Assembly: GCA_014904845.1 (NCBI GenBank)
Contig: MU119214.1
Span: forward strand, 474,238 to 538,237
From: Acephala macrosclerotiorum
Lineage: Eukaryota > Ascomycota > Leotiomycetes > Helotiales > Mollisiaceae
Reading direction: 5' to 3'
Length of the DNA: 64,000 nucleotides
Positions 13,001-25,431 of the stretch are shown here, piece after piece; within the stretch, counting starts at the first letter, position 1, and the number at the start of each line of letters is the position of its first letter. A program made the position numbers and the translations under genes. The notes under the pieces are model-generated. The model saw only the letters and a program-made list of their open reading frames with translations, searched no databases and was not told the origin of the DNA.

Positions 13001-16000
13001 CGGGGGAAGACCACGATTGGTGTCTTCACATTGATATCAAACTTGAAGCGGCTTGTGCTTTGTTGAATCTGAGATGCTTGGTTTGCTGCAGCTTGTCTAG
13101 CAGCATTGAAAAGAGCCTGCATCTTGCCAAATTTGACCAGGAAATCGATAATCTTGCGGAAAGGTTCTTCCAAGAAATTCGATTTGATTGATCCGGCTCG
13201 CAAAAAGATTGACGAGTCGTAGCCAGGATACGTTTCTTTATTTTCGGCGTCGAATGTTTCGTATCGGAAATCTGCTAAGTCGTCACCTTGGATGGTGATC
13301 AACTTTCGGAGACTGGAATCGGGAGATGCGCCTTGGTTGATATCATCAAGCAGAGATAAATCACCAAGTTTCGCTCGAATTCGTAAGGTCTTGCCCAAAA
13401 CAAAGATTCCAACGTCTGCAGCATTCAGGGAGAGAGTTGCAAGGCGGATACCATCATTGTTGAGGATCAGTCGAATACTCTTCAGATCAACCTTGATTCG
13501 GACAGACCCACTATCGGTCGATTTAGGTGCATCGGCAGGAACAAGCTCCTTGTTGTCGCTATCCATGATCTCGTCTGGTGAAGCAGGTGCAGGTGGTGCA
13601 TCAGTGTTCGTGAATGTGATCAAGACGAAATCAAGTAACGTGAGGAGGGTCTTGCGAGTGACCACGACATTGATCGTTGAGATGGCAACATTGATGTTCG
13701 TCTCTACTCCTTCATACTTGGGCATGAATTCTGGCGATTCTTTCTTGACTCGAACGATTCTCACATGTATGAGGTCTTTGGTATCTTGCGAGTCCGGATC
13801 TCCTGAGGACACGATAGACTTGAATTCCGCAGAAGGATGTTCTTCAACATAGTCATCCGCTGTCAGCGATTCGAGGGAAGTTTCGATGATTATGTCATAT
13901 GGCCGGACACACAAATTGAGTGAAAAGTTCTCTGCGACCAATTCCACGAGAAGCTGATCCGGCTTTCTACCTTCAGGGTCGCTTCTGTAAAGAGACCCTT
14001 GGAGACGATCCACTTCGAATTTCAGTTCGAAATTACGTTGCTGAAGCTTGAGGCTTTCCGACTCATTACCATTGGAGGCGTCCTGGAACTCCGTCTCATC
14101 ATCTTCGGACTCGTCTTGAAGAATAATGGCTTCTTGTGTGGAGAATTGGAAAGAGGCGGATTGTCTATGGTCTTTCGATCTGCTCGGCTTCTTCGAAATA
14201 GCCTTTTCCTTATGTTCCAGCAAATCTTCCACCGCCTTAGGAGCTTTACCCTGCGGTTTCTCGTTCTCTTCGTCTTCTTCGTCGAAATTTGGAATGGCGA
14301 CCTCGATGATGCGCATCAAGCTCTTGTATTTCTTATCCGAAGCTGAGACATGCAGCAGTGGAAGGTGACCTGATATCCGGACTTTGGCGAGATTTGGTGC
14401 TTTGGGGATGATTGACAGCTCCACCATGAAATCGACATTAATCTGCTCAACAATGTGCATGGACGTGGAATCGTCTCGATCCTCAAGTTGAGCTTTCGTT
14501 TGTTCGATCGAAGGCCCTATCAGAACCTGTGTGGACGAAAGTTTGACTTGGAACTTGTCGTACATCAAGGACTCGAGACGTTTGTAATCCTCGTCTGTGT
14601 ATGTCTGTTTCTGTTTGGCTTGCACTTTTTCCATAGTGTCGCGATCAACGAGCTGGCTATTGACGCTGATGTGACCAGCATCTACAATCAAACAAGTGCT
14701 GTTCTTTTTGGTGATACTTTCGGGTATTATGAGCAGAGGCGCTTGGAGATCCAGCTTGGCATTTATGGACTTGTGCTCTTCCAGAGCAAACTCAAGCCCA
14801 GCTCTGGTCTGTTGTCGCAAGCTTTCCACTGTGGCACCTGCACTCTCCATAAGAGCTCCTATGGACTCCATGTGCCGTTCCGGCGGCTTGAAGAATTGTA
14901 TGATACCAATCAAGAAATGAGGATTCCAGATAATCTCTAAAGGCTTCAGCTTGCCCGTCAGAGCTAAGTCGCCTTGGCCATCAAGAGGATTCTTTTCGAA
15001 TTCGAAATCAAACAACGGATCTACCAATTCTGCCGGCTCATTCTCATCATCAAGTGTTATTTTGGGAATTGGTGTATCAGGAGCGTCCTTAACACGGACA
15101 ATCTGAGGGAAAAGGCTGTCTGGGGTTGTCCCATCGTTGACTCTCAACCCAGCTAGGCTGACATTTGCCAAGAACGAATCTGGTCTCTGGAGAAACTTTG
15201 CTCTGAAACCATCGAAATAAAGACTTAGAATCTCAGCCACATCTCCATGGGGATTCTGCTTAAGGGTGAAGCTGCCAGTGTTGAGAGATGCGTTGAGCTG
15301 CATCTTGACCGTCTCTTTTGGTAAATCGACGCTCTCGGCGAGGGCAGTCTTCTCATCCCAGTCAATAGCGTCATACAGCTCTTTGCGCTGCTCTTCAGTC
15401 ATGGTAGTCTCTGAGTCTTCCTCCTCCTCTTGGGTAACTTTTGAGCCCCACGCCCAGGCAACCCAGCCTTGATTTTTCTTAGCCGTGTCGGTCTTCTTGA
15501 CTCCAACATTCTCTTTTCTCAGCTGGTTTCGAGCCAGAGACCTCCAGAAACGCATATCTTCATAACTTGACTTCCACTCAAGCTTGTTGAGTTCCATGAC
15601 CTCGTCTGGGGTCAATTGCTCAGATTGTTTCTTCTTCTTTTTGAACAGCTCAATGTATCGTATCCTGTCGTCCCTCCTCTCTTTGAAGAACTCCCAGGAC
15701 CATCGTCGATTGCGATCGTGGATCTTGCTCAAAATGGCGTTTCCAGCAAACTGAAGCCATGCTCGGGGGTCTTCCTTTGGCCTCACACCTTTGGGCTGAA
15801 GCTTCTTGTACTCTTGGTGACGGATGAAGTAATGGAACAGATCAACCATCATCAGAGCGTCACGGTACTGATCGTCGTCCAAGACAAGACCGATTTCGTC
15901 GAAAATCAATCCTGCCTTGACGTGAGGCACAGTGGATTTTCCTGATTTGTCCATCTCTATTTTGGCTTGTCCGCTGACTGGCTTCAAGATGTATTGGTGT

Positions 16001-16779
16001 GCACCTCCTTCTGGACTCTCTCCACGAACGATCATCTCCCTGAATTTTTCAAGCATTTCGTCGTGTGGTACCACCACAGCATCCGGTACTTCGGCTTCCC
16101 TGCCAGTTCCAAGTAGCCTCGAGTCTGTATTCCAATATACTGCCAGCGCGCCTAGAGTGGCCAGTTTATGTGTGGTCCCTGTTGAGTTTTGTATGTATGT
16201 GGGCTTCCAATTTCCATCTGTACTGATGGCACTGAATTCTTTGAGGGTCAAGCCAAGGGAAAAAGGATGGCCGGGGGCAGATATTGAATCCTCGTATCGT
16301 ATATGAATGTTCTTGACCGTGATCTGAAGATTGTCCACAATTTTGGTGACCAGACTGTCCGTGAAGCTCTGGCTCTTTTGTTGCTCCTCTTGGCTGAGGC
16401 CTTCAGAGTTCCGCTCCTTCAGCATTTCGGCACTGTCTAGCTTCTCAATTTTGATAGCCTGCCTCCTACGCTCCTCTTCTTCCTCGTCCCACTCTGCATC
16501 CTCCTTTGGGGCTGCCAGTACGAACATATCCTCGATATAGACTTGTACTGGTTGTCCCCGCAGATTCGACCATGGTATCTTCAATGTGAGTTGTCCTAGA
16601 TGTCCCTCGACCACATTTATAGGTAATTTCAGTTGGTCCAACGCCTCTCGCCGTAATTCCAGATCCCGCAGCTTGACATCGCCAGACCATATGCCCACAT
16701 TCAATTGCTTAGGGTCGAAATTGCGAATGTACATGCCCAAAAAGCGGTTGAGCAGCGAGGCGACGAGTCCTTCCAACAT
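7095..16779 (-). CDS. VPS13: VPS13 bridge-like lipid transfer protein
   Basis: A rod-shaped protein that moves bulk phospholipid between membranes at contact sites (ER, vacuole, mitochondria, endosome, prospore membrane). Two exons, 16779-10310 and 10260-7095, are joined across a 49-nt intron to give 3211 aa, close to the roughly 3100-3200 aa usual in fungi. The first 120 residues are the chorein domain (starting MLEGLVASLLNRFLG). Further on are long beta-groove repeats, the VPS13 adaptor-binding (VAB/SHR-BD) region from about residue 1900 with the start motif RNYTGFDVNVW, the APT1/ATG2_C-like amphipathic region containing GLARKPIEGAEQEG, and a C-terminal PH-like segment (TYSRIMLIKSKKL to the end). 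Nothing is broken over 9.6 kb. It is divergently arranged with the DUF3429 gene. Confidence 0.97.
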
Positions 16780-17497
16780 CTTAAGTGTTGGTTGCCGTTA
16801 CCCAGGCAGGGTCGCACTCGTTCAGGATATCGAAAGCAGCGTCGTCATCCACATCTGCTACCAAACTGGTCTATCGAGGAAGATGTATGTAGATAGCAAT
16901 CAGGTCATCGCCGTCATGGGTTCGTCTCGTGGTATCGTACACAGAATGTCGTGTCGTGATGTTGTGATGGGGAAAAAACAGGAGGGGCGTAGTAAATCGT
17001 CGTATGCTCCCCGCCAACAGCTTTATCAACAAGCTTCTCTTCGGTGGAATTAAGGTTCGTCGTAATGTCTCAATATGGGAGCTCTCACACGCGAAATGTG
17101 CACGAATATCGAGCTAATGATCTCCAGATGCGAAAAGAAGAAGGGTGGGACAATTGTTACTGCCTACAAGAAATCCTGCGATCTTGGTTCCGCGTCAACG
17201 CTTGCCATGCTGGTCGCTCCTGCGCCTCGCTTAATTGGGCAACGACGTCACACTTATTTGGCTGGCTTGCTACTTTGGGGAAGAACTGAATTCGTCAAGT
17301 AGGATCAGAGGAAGCTCCAGGTTTTATCCAACTTTCTCCTCTTATTGTTGTGTATATCTCGTTGACAACTCTCAAAACTCTGCCTTCATTTTTCAATAAA
17401 GTCTGCAGCCTTTGGCCATCAATTGACTTCCTTATCGAGTTCACAATCAGTCGAATTGCGGGGCAGCCGCCGAAAGGGCTATCCCAGTTACCAAACA
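16780..17497. promoter_or_regulatory. Shared divergent promoter region
   Basis: This 718-bp region lies between the VPS13 start (minus) and the DUF3429 gene start (plus), so it must hold both promoters and 5' UTRs. No specific binding site is claimed. A pyrimidine-rich stretch precedes the plus-strand start. Confidence 0.5.
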
Positions 17498-18790
17498 ATG
17501 CTTCGGACACCAGCCACGCGATCTCTGCTAAGAAGCTTCACCAAAGCTCCTACAGCACGGTCAAGCTACAGTGTAGCTTCTGCTAAGTTTCGAAATGCTC
17601 CCACGATCTCTCAATTAAGTAATAAGCGTCCGCAAACATCCCAATTGCTTGTGAGACCAGCGGCCGTCTCCCTGCTCTATGCGACCAAGTCCGGACCACC
17701 CTTTGACAGGATCGATGAGAAGAAGGAAGACAAGTATGCGAAAGAGAAGATAGAACCACACCCAGATGAAGTCTCCTTGCGGTCTTCTACAAGACATGTT
17801 TTTGAGGAAAGTCAGGTAAGCCTCTGTGAATGTTCCACTATTCCTAAGTCTTTCAAACGCCAGAGAGTAGTATTCTGACCACAGGATTCCGGTGCACTAG
17901 GGAGAACAAGCCAAGGGTGAATTGCATGGAGGAATGAAACATGACCTTGAAACGATCAAGGATACCTTCTCTCTTTCTGAGGTTCCCAAAGACGCGCTGT
18001 ATATCGGAGCTGCTGGAGTGATTCCATACGCAGCTACGTCGCTCTCGACAGTTTACCTGGCTTTTGACATCAATCATTCACATACCCATGGCGTGGGCTA
18101 CCTCTTCTCTCCGGAAACTGCACATCAGCTTCTCGCCTTGGTGACACCTGTACAAATCGGATATGGGGCTGTAGTATGTATGGGCCCATAGACCTCACTA
18201 TTGTGTACTCACCATGGCAGATCATCTCTTTCCTCGGGGCAATCCATTGGGGTATGGAGTTCGCTGAATATGGCGGCCGTCATAGCTATCGTCGATACGC
18301 TGTCGGAGTCGTTGCTGCTGCTATAGCATGGCCAACGATCTTCATGCCCGTTGAGTATGCCCTTATCACGCAATTCCTAGCCTTCAACTTCCTCTACTTC
18401 ACGGACGCTCGAGCATCGGTTCGAGGGTGGTTTCCAGCATGGTATTCTATCTATCGTTTCGTCTTGACCTTCATTGTCGGCGCATCCATCGTTGCAAGCT
18501 TGGTCGGAAGAGGCCGAATTGTCAAGCATGATGCAGCCATGCGAAGCCCTGTCGACTACGTCAAGGCCGACAGAGACTCACAATGGGAAGCTTTGGAGCG
18601 CGAGGAGAAGGAAAGGCGACACGCGATGGCGGAGGCAGACGAGGAGGGAGATGAAGGGGAGAGCGACGACTCCGAGGAAGGAAAGGGGGACGACAGCGAG
18701 TCGAAGGACGATGGTGACGACAAGGGCGACAAAAAGGGCGAGAAATCAGAGAGCAAGGACGATAAGAAAGACGATAAGGAGAAAAAGTAA
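17498..18790 (+). CDS. DUF3429 (TMEM69-like) mitochondrial membrane protein
   Basis: Predicted multi-pass inner mitochondrial membrane protein of unknown biochemical role. Three exons (17498-17815, 17901-18173, 18221-18790) with introns of 85 and 47 nt give 386 aa. The N-terminus is rich in Arg, Ser, Thr and Ala and nearly free of acidic residues, as expected of a mitochondrial presequence. The DUF3429 core is clear: YIGAAGVIPYAA, PVQIGYGA, FLGAIHWGMEFAEYGG, AWPTIFMPVEYALI, then the motif DARASVRGWFPAWYSIYRF and a last hydrophobic helix. After the last helix comes a tail of about 75 residues made almost only of Asp, Glu, Lys and Ser, longer than the core family needs. An alternative CAG acceptor at 17884 would lead to an early stop, so the TAG acceptor at 17900 was chosen. 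Confidence 0.9.
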
Positions 18791-19310
18791 AGGAATAATA
18801 GCGGAGATGTACACAAGCTTCGACCCGAATGATAATTCCTGATCAAACCGAGCATGTCCAATTGAAGGTTGTTTAGTGGTAAAGGGAAAATAATGTCCTC
18901 GTAGGAAAATCATCAAAATGTCCTAGGTGCTGACCGAGAATTGACAGGGTTCATAGTGCCTTTCAAAGTCCTTGTATTGAAAACGAACATTCTTCTCTGC
19001 ATAACCGCCCAAAGCAATATGGACTTTCAGACTATGACTAGAGGTTCCAATCAATTAGGAGCGATCATGAAATGCCGTCCAACGCCATGCAACTAGAATT
19101 GCTTTCTCGAGCTTAGTCCACCACATCCCTCCCTCCCAGAAGTTCACGCACGACATCTGCTACTAATGGCTGGAAACGGCTTACCAACGTTTAGCACTCA
19201 GAACTGATCAATTTTCTGTTGTACCACCACAGAATCGAATGTTTTTTGTTTCGTTACGTAGCTGACACGATGTGTTCCGAATACTTACCGTCCAGACTGC
19301 ATTGATCACG
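18791..19310. other. Intergenic spacer
   Basis: 520 bp between two plus-strand genes. It must hold the 3' UTR of the first and promoter of the second. Nothing else seen. Confidence 0.4.
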
Positions 19311-20487
19311 ATGATGGCAGATCAGAAACAATCTACCCCGCCACCCAACCCATCTGCGAATGTCGGGAACGATGTGGACGACTTCGATATGGATTCCGAA
19401 GATTCAGCAATGAATGCTGACACTGACTTCATTGATGATGGATACAACGCAGAAGAACTGAATGATGGATCTATGTCCTTGTCTCCCAGCATATACGACC
19501 ACGCATTCGAGAATGGCAGACGATACCACCGATTCCGCGAAGGAACCTATGTCTTTCCAAATGATCCGTCAGAACAAGAAAGAGAGGATATGAAGCATGC
19601 GATGGTTGTCAATGTCTGCGAAGGGAAACTCCACTTTGCGCCAATTGGCAAGCATCCACAGAATATCATCGATTTGGGGACTGGTACAGGCGTGTGGTGT
19701 ATGGAAAGTAGGTCAAATTGGGTCCAAATATAATGAGGATATCTGATGCAAGATAGTGGGTGATCGGTATCCTAGTGCGGCGATACTAGGTATCGATCTA
19801 AGTCCTATACAACCTGTCTGGGTACCTCCTAACGTCCGGTTTATGGTGGATGATGCTGAATCCTCCTGGCTAGAGCCTGAGAACTTCTACGATTTCGTAC
19901 ATGGACGGCATCTCACACCAGCGATCAAGGACTTTCCCGCCTTGATCAGGAGAGCCTACAAGTATGTTTCGCTCCATATCTGTCTTCTAGGCCGAAAGAA
20001 CTCAACATTCAATAGCCATATCAAGCCAGGCGGCTTCCTTGAGTTTCAAGAAATAGAGCCTTTTCCATATAGCGACGACTCAAGCCTCGCACCATCTTCT
20101 CCCCTCCTCAAATACTATACTTTCATACACAAAGGTCTCAAAAACCTAGGTGTCGACCTTCAACGAAGCAGAGACGAGGCTGCCAACCTCTCTTCTTGTG
20201 GATTCATCAACACAAACCACGAAATTCTCAAAATACCAATTGGTACTTGGTCTGAAAGCCAACTACTGAAAACATCAGGAAGGTATGCTCAGGTAGGCAT
20301 CATGGAAGGTCTCCAAGCAATGTCTTTCGGACCACTTTGCAGAGGCTTAGGATGGAGCAAAGAGGAAGTGGAGAAGCTGTGCGAGGAAGTTAGGATATCC
20401 TTTTCCCAAGATATAGGAGTCCGGGCGTATATGAAGCTCCATATATTTTGGGGACAGAAACCTCTGGATGCGGAAGGAAATTCATGA
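19311..20487 (+). CDS. LaeA-like/UMTA-type SAM-dependent methyltransferase
   Basis: Class I methyltransferase of the large fungal family that includes LaeA and the Velvet-interacting methyltransferases; the substrate is unknown. Three exons (19311-19707, 19757-19961, 20016-20487) with introns of 49 and 54 nt give 357 aa. Start is 19311; a second ATG follows directly at 19314. The N-terminal 50 residues are acidic and disordered. Then come the family's YDHAFENGRRYHRFREG motif, SAM motif I IIDLGTGTGVW (about residue 120), the acidic loop GIDLSPIQPVWVPPN, the FVHGRHL-type segment and HIKPGGFLEFQEIE. The family signature is good, but it is not identifiable as LaeA itself, because such paralogues are numerous in these genomes. 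No biosynthetic cluster surrounds it. Confidence 0.88.
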
Positions 20488-22160
20488 GTTTGCTTTCGTG
20501 TCATCTTGACTTTTTGACATGTGGTGCCTTGCATGTCGAGCTCTGAGCTGCGGCATCAGCCTCATCTCACTGCGACTCTTGAATTTGAGTACGATGTCGC
20601 CAATCGTAGGCGCAGATGCAGTCATCATTTTCATGGCTTACAGTAAGTACGAGTAGTCCGAATGTCCCAAGGCTCATCCGAAGCTGTGCTAGCTTTCTGC
20701 ATACACGACTTCTACATTGTAACTTCCCTCTCAGAACCATTCATCCTCGCCCAACCTTCCACCCAAAAGATATCAAGGAGTCACTCGCAACGACAGGGCT
20801 GGGCATCACCGCCAACCAAACACAACCCAAATTTCCAGCACCGTCACCGACGCCGACATAAGCCGAAGGTACTCTTCCTGTTCGGCCCAACCAACCCCAA
20901 CTCACCACCACATCCCAGCCCTGCCCAAATGAGATAATCGGTGAACCGTGCTAGCCGTGCCTACTTCTTCCCGCAGAATCCCTACCCACATTTGTATCCA
21001 TGATCCACATCCATAAGGCTAGATCCTCTTTTATAACTTTTTTTCTTGCAACTATGCAAATATGACGACACCACTTCGATTCATACCTGATCGAAAAAAA
21101 GCAAATATATGAGAGGGGAGGAGTAAATGAGAATCGGGTGATATGTCATCACGCGACACCTTCCTCCCAGTTTTTGAAGGGACGAAATGGAAAGAGAAGG
21201 GGAGGAAGGGAGGTTGAAGATAAGGATTTGAAATCTGTGTCGGTGAAGACTCATTTTGAAGATGAAGAATGACTCAGTAGCACACCTCTTTCTTACCCTC
21301 AAAAGTCATACGTTCATCATCAAGGCAGAAAAGATGAGAAAGGGGGTCGGTATTTCGGGTCATTTATTTCTCCTCGAGGTTGCATCGTGAAAAATCCCAA
21401 GGCGAAGTTGTTGAACAAAAGTGCCGGCGTCTTCGGCAACCGTCGCGTGGTCATGCCACATCCATCCACGTCGTTCGCCAATGATACCATCATATCCTTA
21501 CCTTACCTCAGGAATTGCAGCCTGACCTTATTCGTCTTGACTGTGACATGCCATGTCGGTGTGCATCTTTCACTGCACGATATTCCAGACCATCCCATTT
21601 GCACAACAAAACGGCAAACGCTGCATGGTACAGTAAGGTAAGGGATGCAATGGATTGATTCGGGGCTGTGAATGTAAGGTCAGCACCCGCATATCACCAT
21701 CCATATGTGTAGGCATACATATGACTAGGTTTAGACCGGCACTTTCGGGTGGGCTCTCTTTCTTTACTAACTTTTCAGTTACGTGTTGATGTTTGGGAGA
21801 ATATAAGGAGGGGCTTGGTCACCCGTTTCTTCTGCCACTCTTCTCTGGTTCGGAACTTCTTTGAGGACGTATTATCGAGGCTGTGCGTTCCTGGAACTTG
21901 GACTGGAGGCTTGTGATAGCTTCTGATATCAGGATCCTTTTTGGGTGGCGAGTTGTGTGCTTGAGGCGGGTTTTATATTTGCATAAGATTTGGGTACTTT
22001 TCATCCGGCAAAGAGAGAAAGAGACATTTCGGTCATACTTCCGCCACCAATCAAAACTGGACAACGAAAGACGAAGAAAAAGAAACCAGGAAAGTCGATA
22101 TCACGTGCTCGAGCACTTCACACAACTCGTCACCAACATACGAACGAGAAGAACTTGAGA
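20488..22160. other. Long intergenic region
   Basis: About 1.7 kb without a supported gene. It contains pyrimidine-rich and poly-A stretches and many short overlapping open frames on both strands. Confidence 0.35.
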
Positions 22161-22715
22161 ATGCCTGGACTCCTCATTCAAGCATCTTCCTGCAAACGGG
22201 ACCATATCGTCTCGACCAAAATGCTCCTTCCCCGCTCCTCAATGTCGACCTCCCCTTCTCCATCACCATCCCCAGAACCAACACCCAGCTCCCGGCCCAC
22301 AATCCATTCCCGCCGTACTCTGTCTTACCGACTCAGACGTTCAGGGTCTCAGAGTCCACCACCTGCTTTGTCTGGATTGGGAATATCAAATATTGGACTT
22401 CCTGCCCCAGTACCAACAACCTCGATTCCGATACTAGAAGTTCCAAAGAGGGGAGAAAGTGATGCGGAGTGTTGGAGCAGGATGTTGGCGTTGCAGAGAA
22501 AGTATCATTGTTATAATAGTGCGAGGTTGGAAGCTGCAGTTGAGGCGTTGGAGAATGGGTGGGGAGAGGATGCTGTTCAGATACGTGAGTTATCCTTTTC
22601 TCCTATTGCTTAATGGGAGTATGCGTGATCACGTGCTAATTTTGAGATAGCGAGTCGGTTGTGTTTGGATCTTTTGAATGAGCAGCTTGAGGAGAAGATG
22701 AAAGCTTGGGTTTGA
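22161..22715 (+). CDS. Small Ser/Pro-rich protein of unknown function
   Basis: Two exons (22161-22584 and 22651-22715) across a 66-nt intron with a GTGAGT donor, TGCTAAT branch site and ATAG acceptor; 162 aa. The first half is low-complexity Ser/Pro/Arg. The second half is a compact, probably helical module: ECWSRMLALQRKYHCYNSAR, then an amphipathic EALENGWGEDAVQIPSR and, after the splice, LCLDLLNEQLEEKMKAWV. The clean splice that continues the helix pattern supports a real gene. No signal peptide or membrane segment. ATGs at 22222 and 22243 are possible later starts. The family is not recognised. Confidence 0.6.
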
Positions 22716-23494
22716 GTGTTAGCCCTGCGGAATCGGGAAGTAATGATTGCTATGGACGGGCATTGGAACTCTTGGCATTGAAGGTGCATGCATTGAGAGC
22801 AATTTGAAAAGTTCGAACTTATGGGATATTGGGGGAGCTCGATGGGTTTGGAGCATTACTGGGCTGCCTTTGTTTGCTTGGATTGCTTGTGGTATACCAA
22901 CGGCAGCAATCAAAAGCTGATTGCGTCCGCCATTAGCGATGGCGTTGGGAAAGATTGATACCTGGAGTTTTATCCTTACTCCTAGAATGGAAATGTTTAA
23001 TACCCCACAAATGATTGGTTGAGGAGCATGGGCTCCGTGATATGAAGTACACATGTGCCTTGCTTACTGCTCAGCCGCGGTTGCATTTGAGAATTTGAGC
23101 ATAAGTGGATGACTGGGAGGAATATTGATGACTGTCAGAAGCTAGGACGTGTTGCTGTCATTGCGGCAGGGCAGCATGTGAGAACCGAGGATCCGAGCTT
23201 TGGGTACGCTTGATTCGATGGAAGAGCGCCGACAGGTTGCCGGATGCTCGGGCCACACTACTGTGGCTTACGACTTGTGATCGTCGAAGTCTAATCACAC
23301 AACAAAGACGAGACGATGGTTTACTTGGAAAGTTAAAAGCTACGTCGAAGGCAGTCATTGTTAGCCTGACGCGTTGGCCCTCCGCGTCATCACTTGGAAC
23401 TTTCCATTCTTTCCTTCACCTCCCGGAAAGCTTTGTTCTCTTCCTCTCCTAAGCCTCCTTTCGTACTCATCTTCTGCCACATCCAGATTGCAAC
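22716..23494. other. Intergenic spacer
   Basis: No supported gene; only short open frames in conflicting frames. Confidence 0.35.
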
Positions 23495-23819
23495 CTAGAA
23501 GCTGAAGCCAAGAAGCGATCCTATGATCCCAGTCATTATACTCGCTCTCCAGATATCATTCTTTTCCCAGTACCATAGTATCAGCGCCTACAATGCTCCA
23601 ATCAAGAAGTACAAGAGGCGTCCAGGCGATGAGGAGGTCAAGTCGTGTTGCTGAGACGTGGCCTTCGAAGCGGAAGGATAGCATAATCGCTAACATCACA
23701 GCAACTACCGCAGCGCATGTTGCAGAGGTGAGAAAGCCTTCGGCAGCTTTGTCGAGCGAGGTGGTGGAAGGATGGAATTCAGAGAAGGAAAGAGCACCAG
23801 TGAGACTCCTTTCAATAAA
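23495..23819 (-). pseudogene. Relic of a small membrane protein, frameshifted
   Basis: On the minus strand a frame opens after a CTGACAG acceptor (exon from 23819) and runs through a hydrophobic segment (CAAVVAVMLAIMLSF) followed by RFEGHVSATRLDLLIAW and a second hydrophobic segment PLVLLDWSIV. Near 23585-23590 the frame stops making sense and reaches a stop soon after. In the neighbouring frame the protein continues naturally with ALILWYWEKNDIWRAS and a final hydrophobic stretch, ending at TAG 23495-23497. One extra base explains the break; no intron fits because the two frames abut. The 5' exon was not found. It looks like a fungal-specific two- or three-helix membrane protein that I cannot name. 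Confidence 0.5.
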
Positions 23820-24337
23820 CTGTCAGCATCCAGAACACATCCGAGAATCAATGAAGCTATCAGTATAAAAGGCTCCGAATCTCCTAGTCTGGACTTTCTT
23901 TGTCGCTTTGTCTTCGGTCACTATCATGACACTTCATGCGTGTAGTATCTCCGCCTAATAAGCAAGCCTACTCGTTTGTCCTACCAAGGCGGGAGTCTGA
24001 CCGCTTGACAACAGTAGTCAACAACAATGATTAAAGTCAACGAACAATAACGCGGAGAGCAAATTAGGTGGGGGACTGCATCGTTGCTGAAATTGACTCG
24101 GGAACGCGCTGGCTAGGGTGGCATACCAACTGTAAGTGCAGAGAGCAACATGAAATTGTCATAGAAGCGGAGCACACGTTGGAAAACAACCATAGCCCGA
24201 TACTCGAGTTGCTTCTGGACTGCATTATCCGCAAACGATCAGTATTTGATGCCTCTGACAGTACACGAGCAGAGATGCTTACGTCGAAACACCATGTTTG
24301 GTAGCCCCTGAGCCCCTGACTTAGTCAAGCGCGTTCA
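23820..24337. other. Intergenic spacer left of TIR element
   Basis: No supported gene. May hold the missing first exon of the membrane-protein relic. Confidence 0.3.
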
Positions 24338-25431
24338 CCAGGGGTGTCAGAATTCTGTCCGCACCCCTAGAAATTTAGCGAGAACACACTAAAATCCGGC
24401 TACTTTGCAACATTACAAAACTAACATTCTTTAATAAAAGACTCTGCAATTAATAATTTGGCTTCGAGCTACTAGTTACTATGAATCGAATTAATTAGAA
24501 CTGTAATTAGAACTGTAATTAGAACTTTTGTTTAAGATAAACAAAAATTAGTTTATTTTTTTATTAAAATTTATTAGCGATTTTTATATATTAGAATAAC
24601 TCTTTATAAAATGTTTCTTTCTTTACTCGACGCACATTTTGCTCCGCAGGCCTCGCAGGGGCGCTCCTGCGGAGGGCTACAAAGTCTTCGACTTTAGTAA
24701 TTTACTCTTATTTTAAATTTCAAGTCAAAAGCTCTTAATTTGAGCGTTTTATAAGCATTTGAAGTTAGTATAGTTATTAAGGTAGAATACTAGTAATAGT
24801 TTAAGATTCTGCCGGGCGGTGAAGCCGATAAGCTGATAAGCTCTTTAGTGCCTAAGGCAGAAACGCACTTAGGAGTTTGGCGGTCGCCATTTTAGCTGAG
24901 TGTAACTATATTCTATTGATTTGCGCAACAACAGATTAATAGAATCACATGAAACTTGGAATATAGAGGTATTTAATTGAGTTTCAACTTATTTGCAACT
25001 CTTATATAATTTGTATTAGTAAATAACTTATAACTGTAGTCGCATATTCATTGAAGTTTTGGTGTTCTTCACCGGATCGGCTGTATATTAGTCCGAAGTC
25101 ACGAGACTGCGGAATTCCTTAACAGACCAATCAAATCGCTGCATTTGGGCACCTCGGTTAAATTTGGGTGAAATCGCTCATTGTAAGAAGTGATGATGTC
25201 ACGTGCATATAGAAAAGTTGATATTAGTCCTTAAGCCGGACAGGCAATAAAAGTTTTAAAGAAAAAAGTTCTATCATAAAAGTATTTTAACAATTCGAAA
25301 TAAGCTCTTTATCTACTATTAAATGTACTTGTAATTCAAATATTTAAGACTACGGGTCTTTAAAGTCGAAGAATTTTAGTGTATTCTCGCTAAATTTCTA
25401 GGGGTGCGGACAGAATTTTGACACCCCCTGG
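24338..25431. mobile_element. 1.1-kb TIR element, AT-rich inside
   Basis: Terminal inverted repeats of about 53 bp: left 24338-24390 (CCAGGGGTGTCAGAATTCTG onward), right 25379-25431 in inverse orientation, with about three differences. The interior is strongly AT-rich, has no coding frame of note, and includes one GC-rich hairpin-like segment around 24640-24690 (CTCCGCAGG and CCTGCGGAG). The pattern fits a non-autonomous DNA transposon whose body was mutated to A+T. The target-site duplication is not clear. Confidence 0.65.

Noticed and set aside
7407..16690. Many plus-strand open frames of 60-190 codons antisense to VPS13
   Set aside because: Shadow frames of the long VPS13 coding region.
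23210..24304. Plus-strand open frames of 60-90 codons
   Set aside because: The one at 23593-23868 is the shadow of the minus-strand membrane-protein relic; the others have no support.
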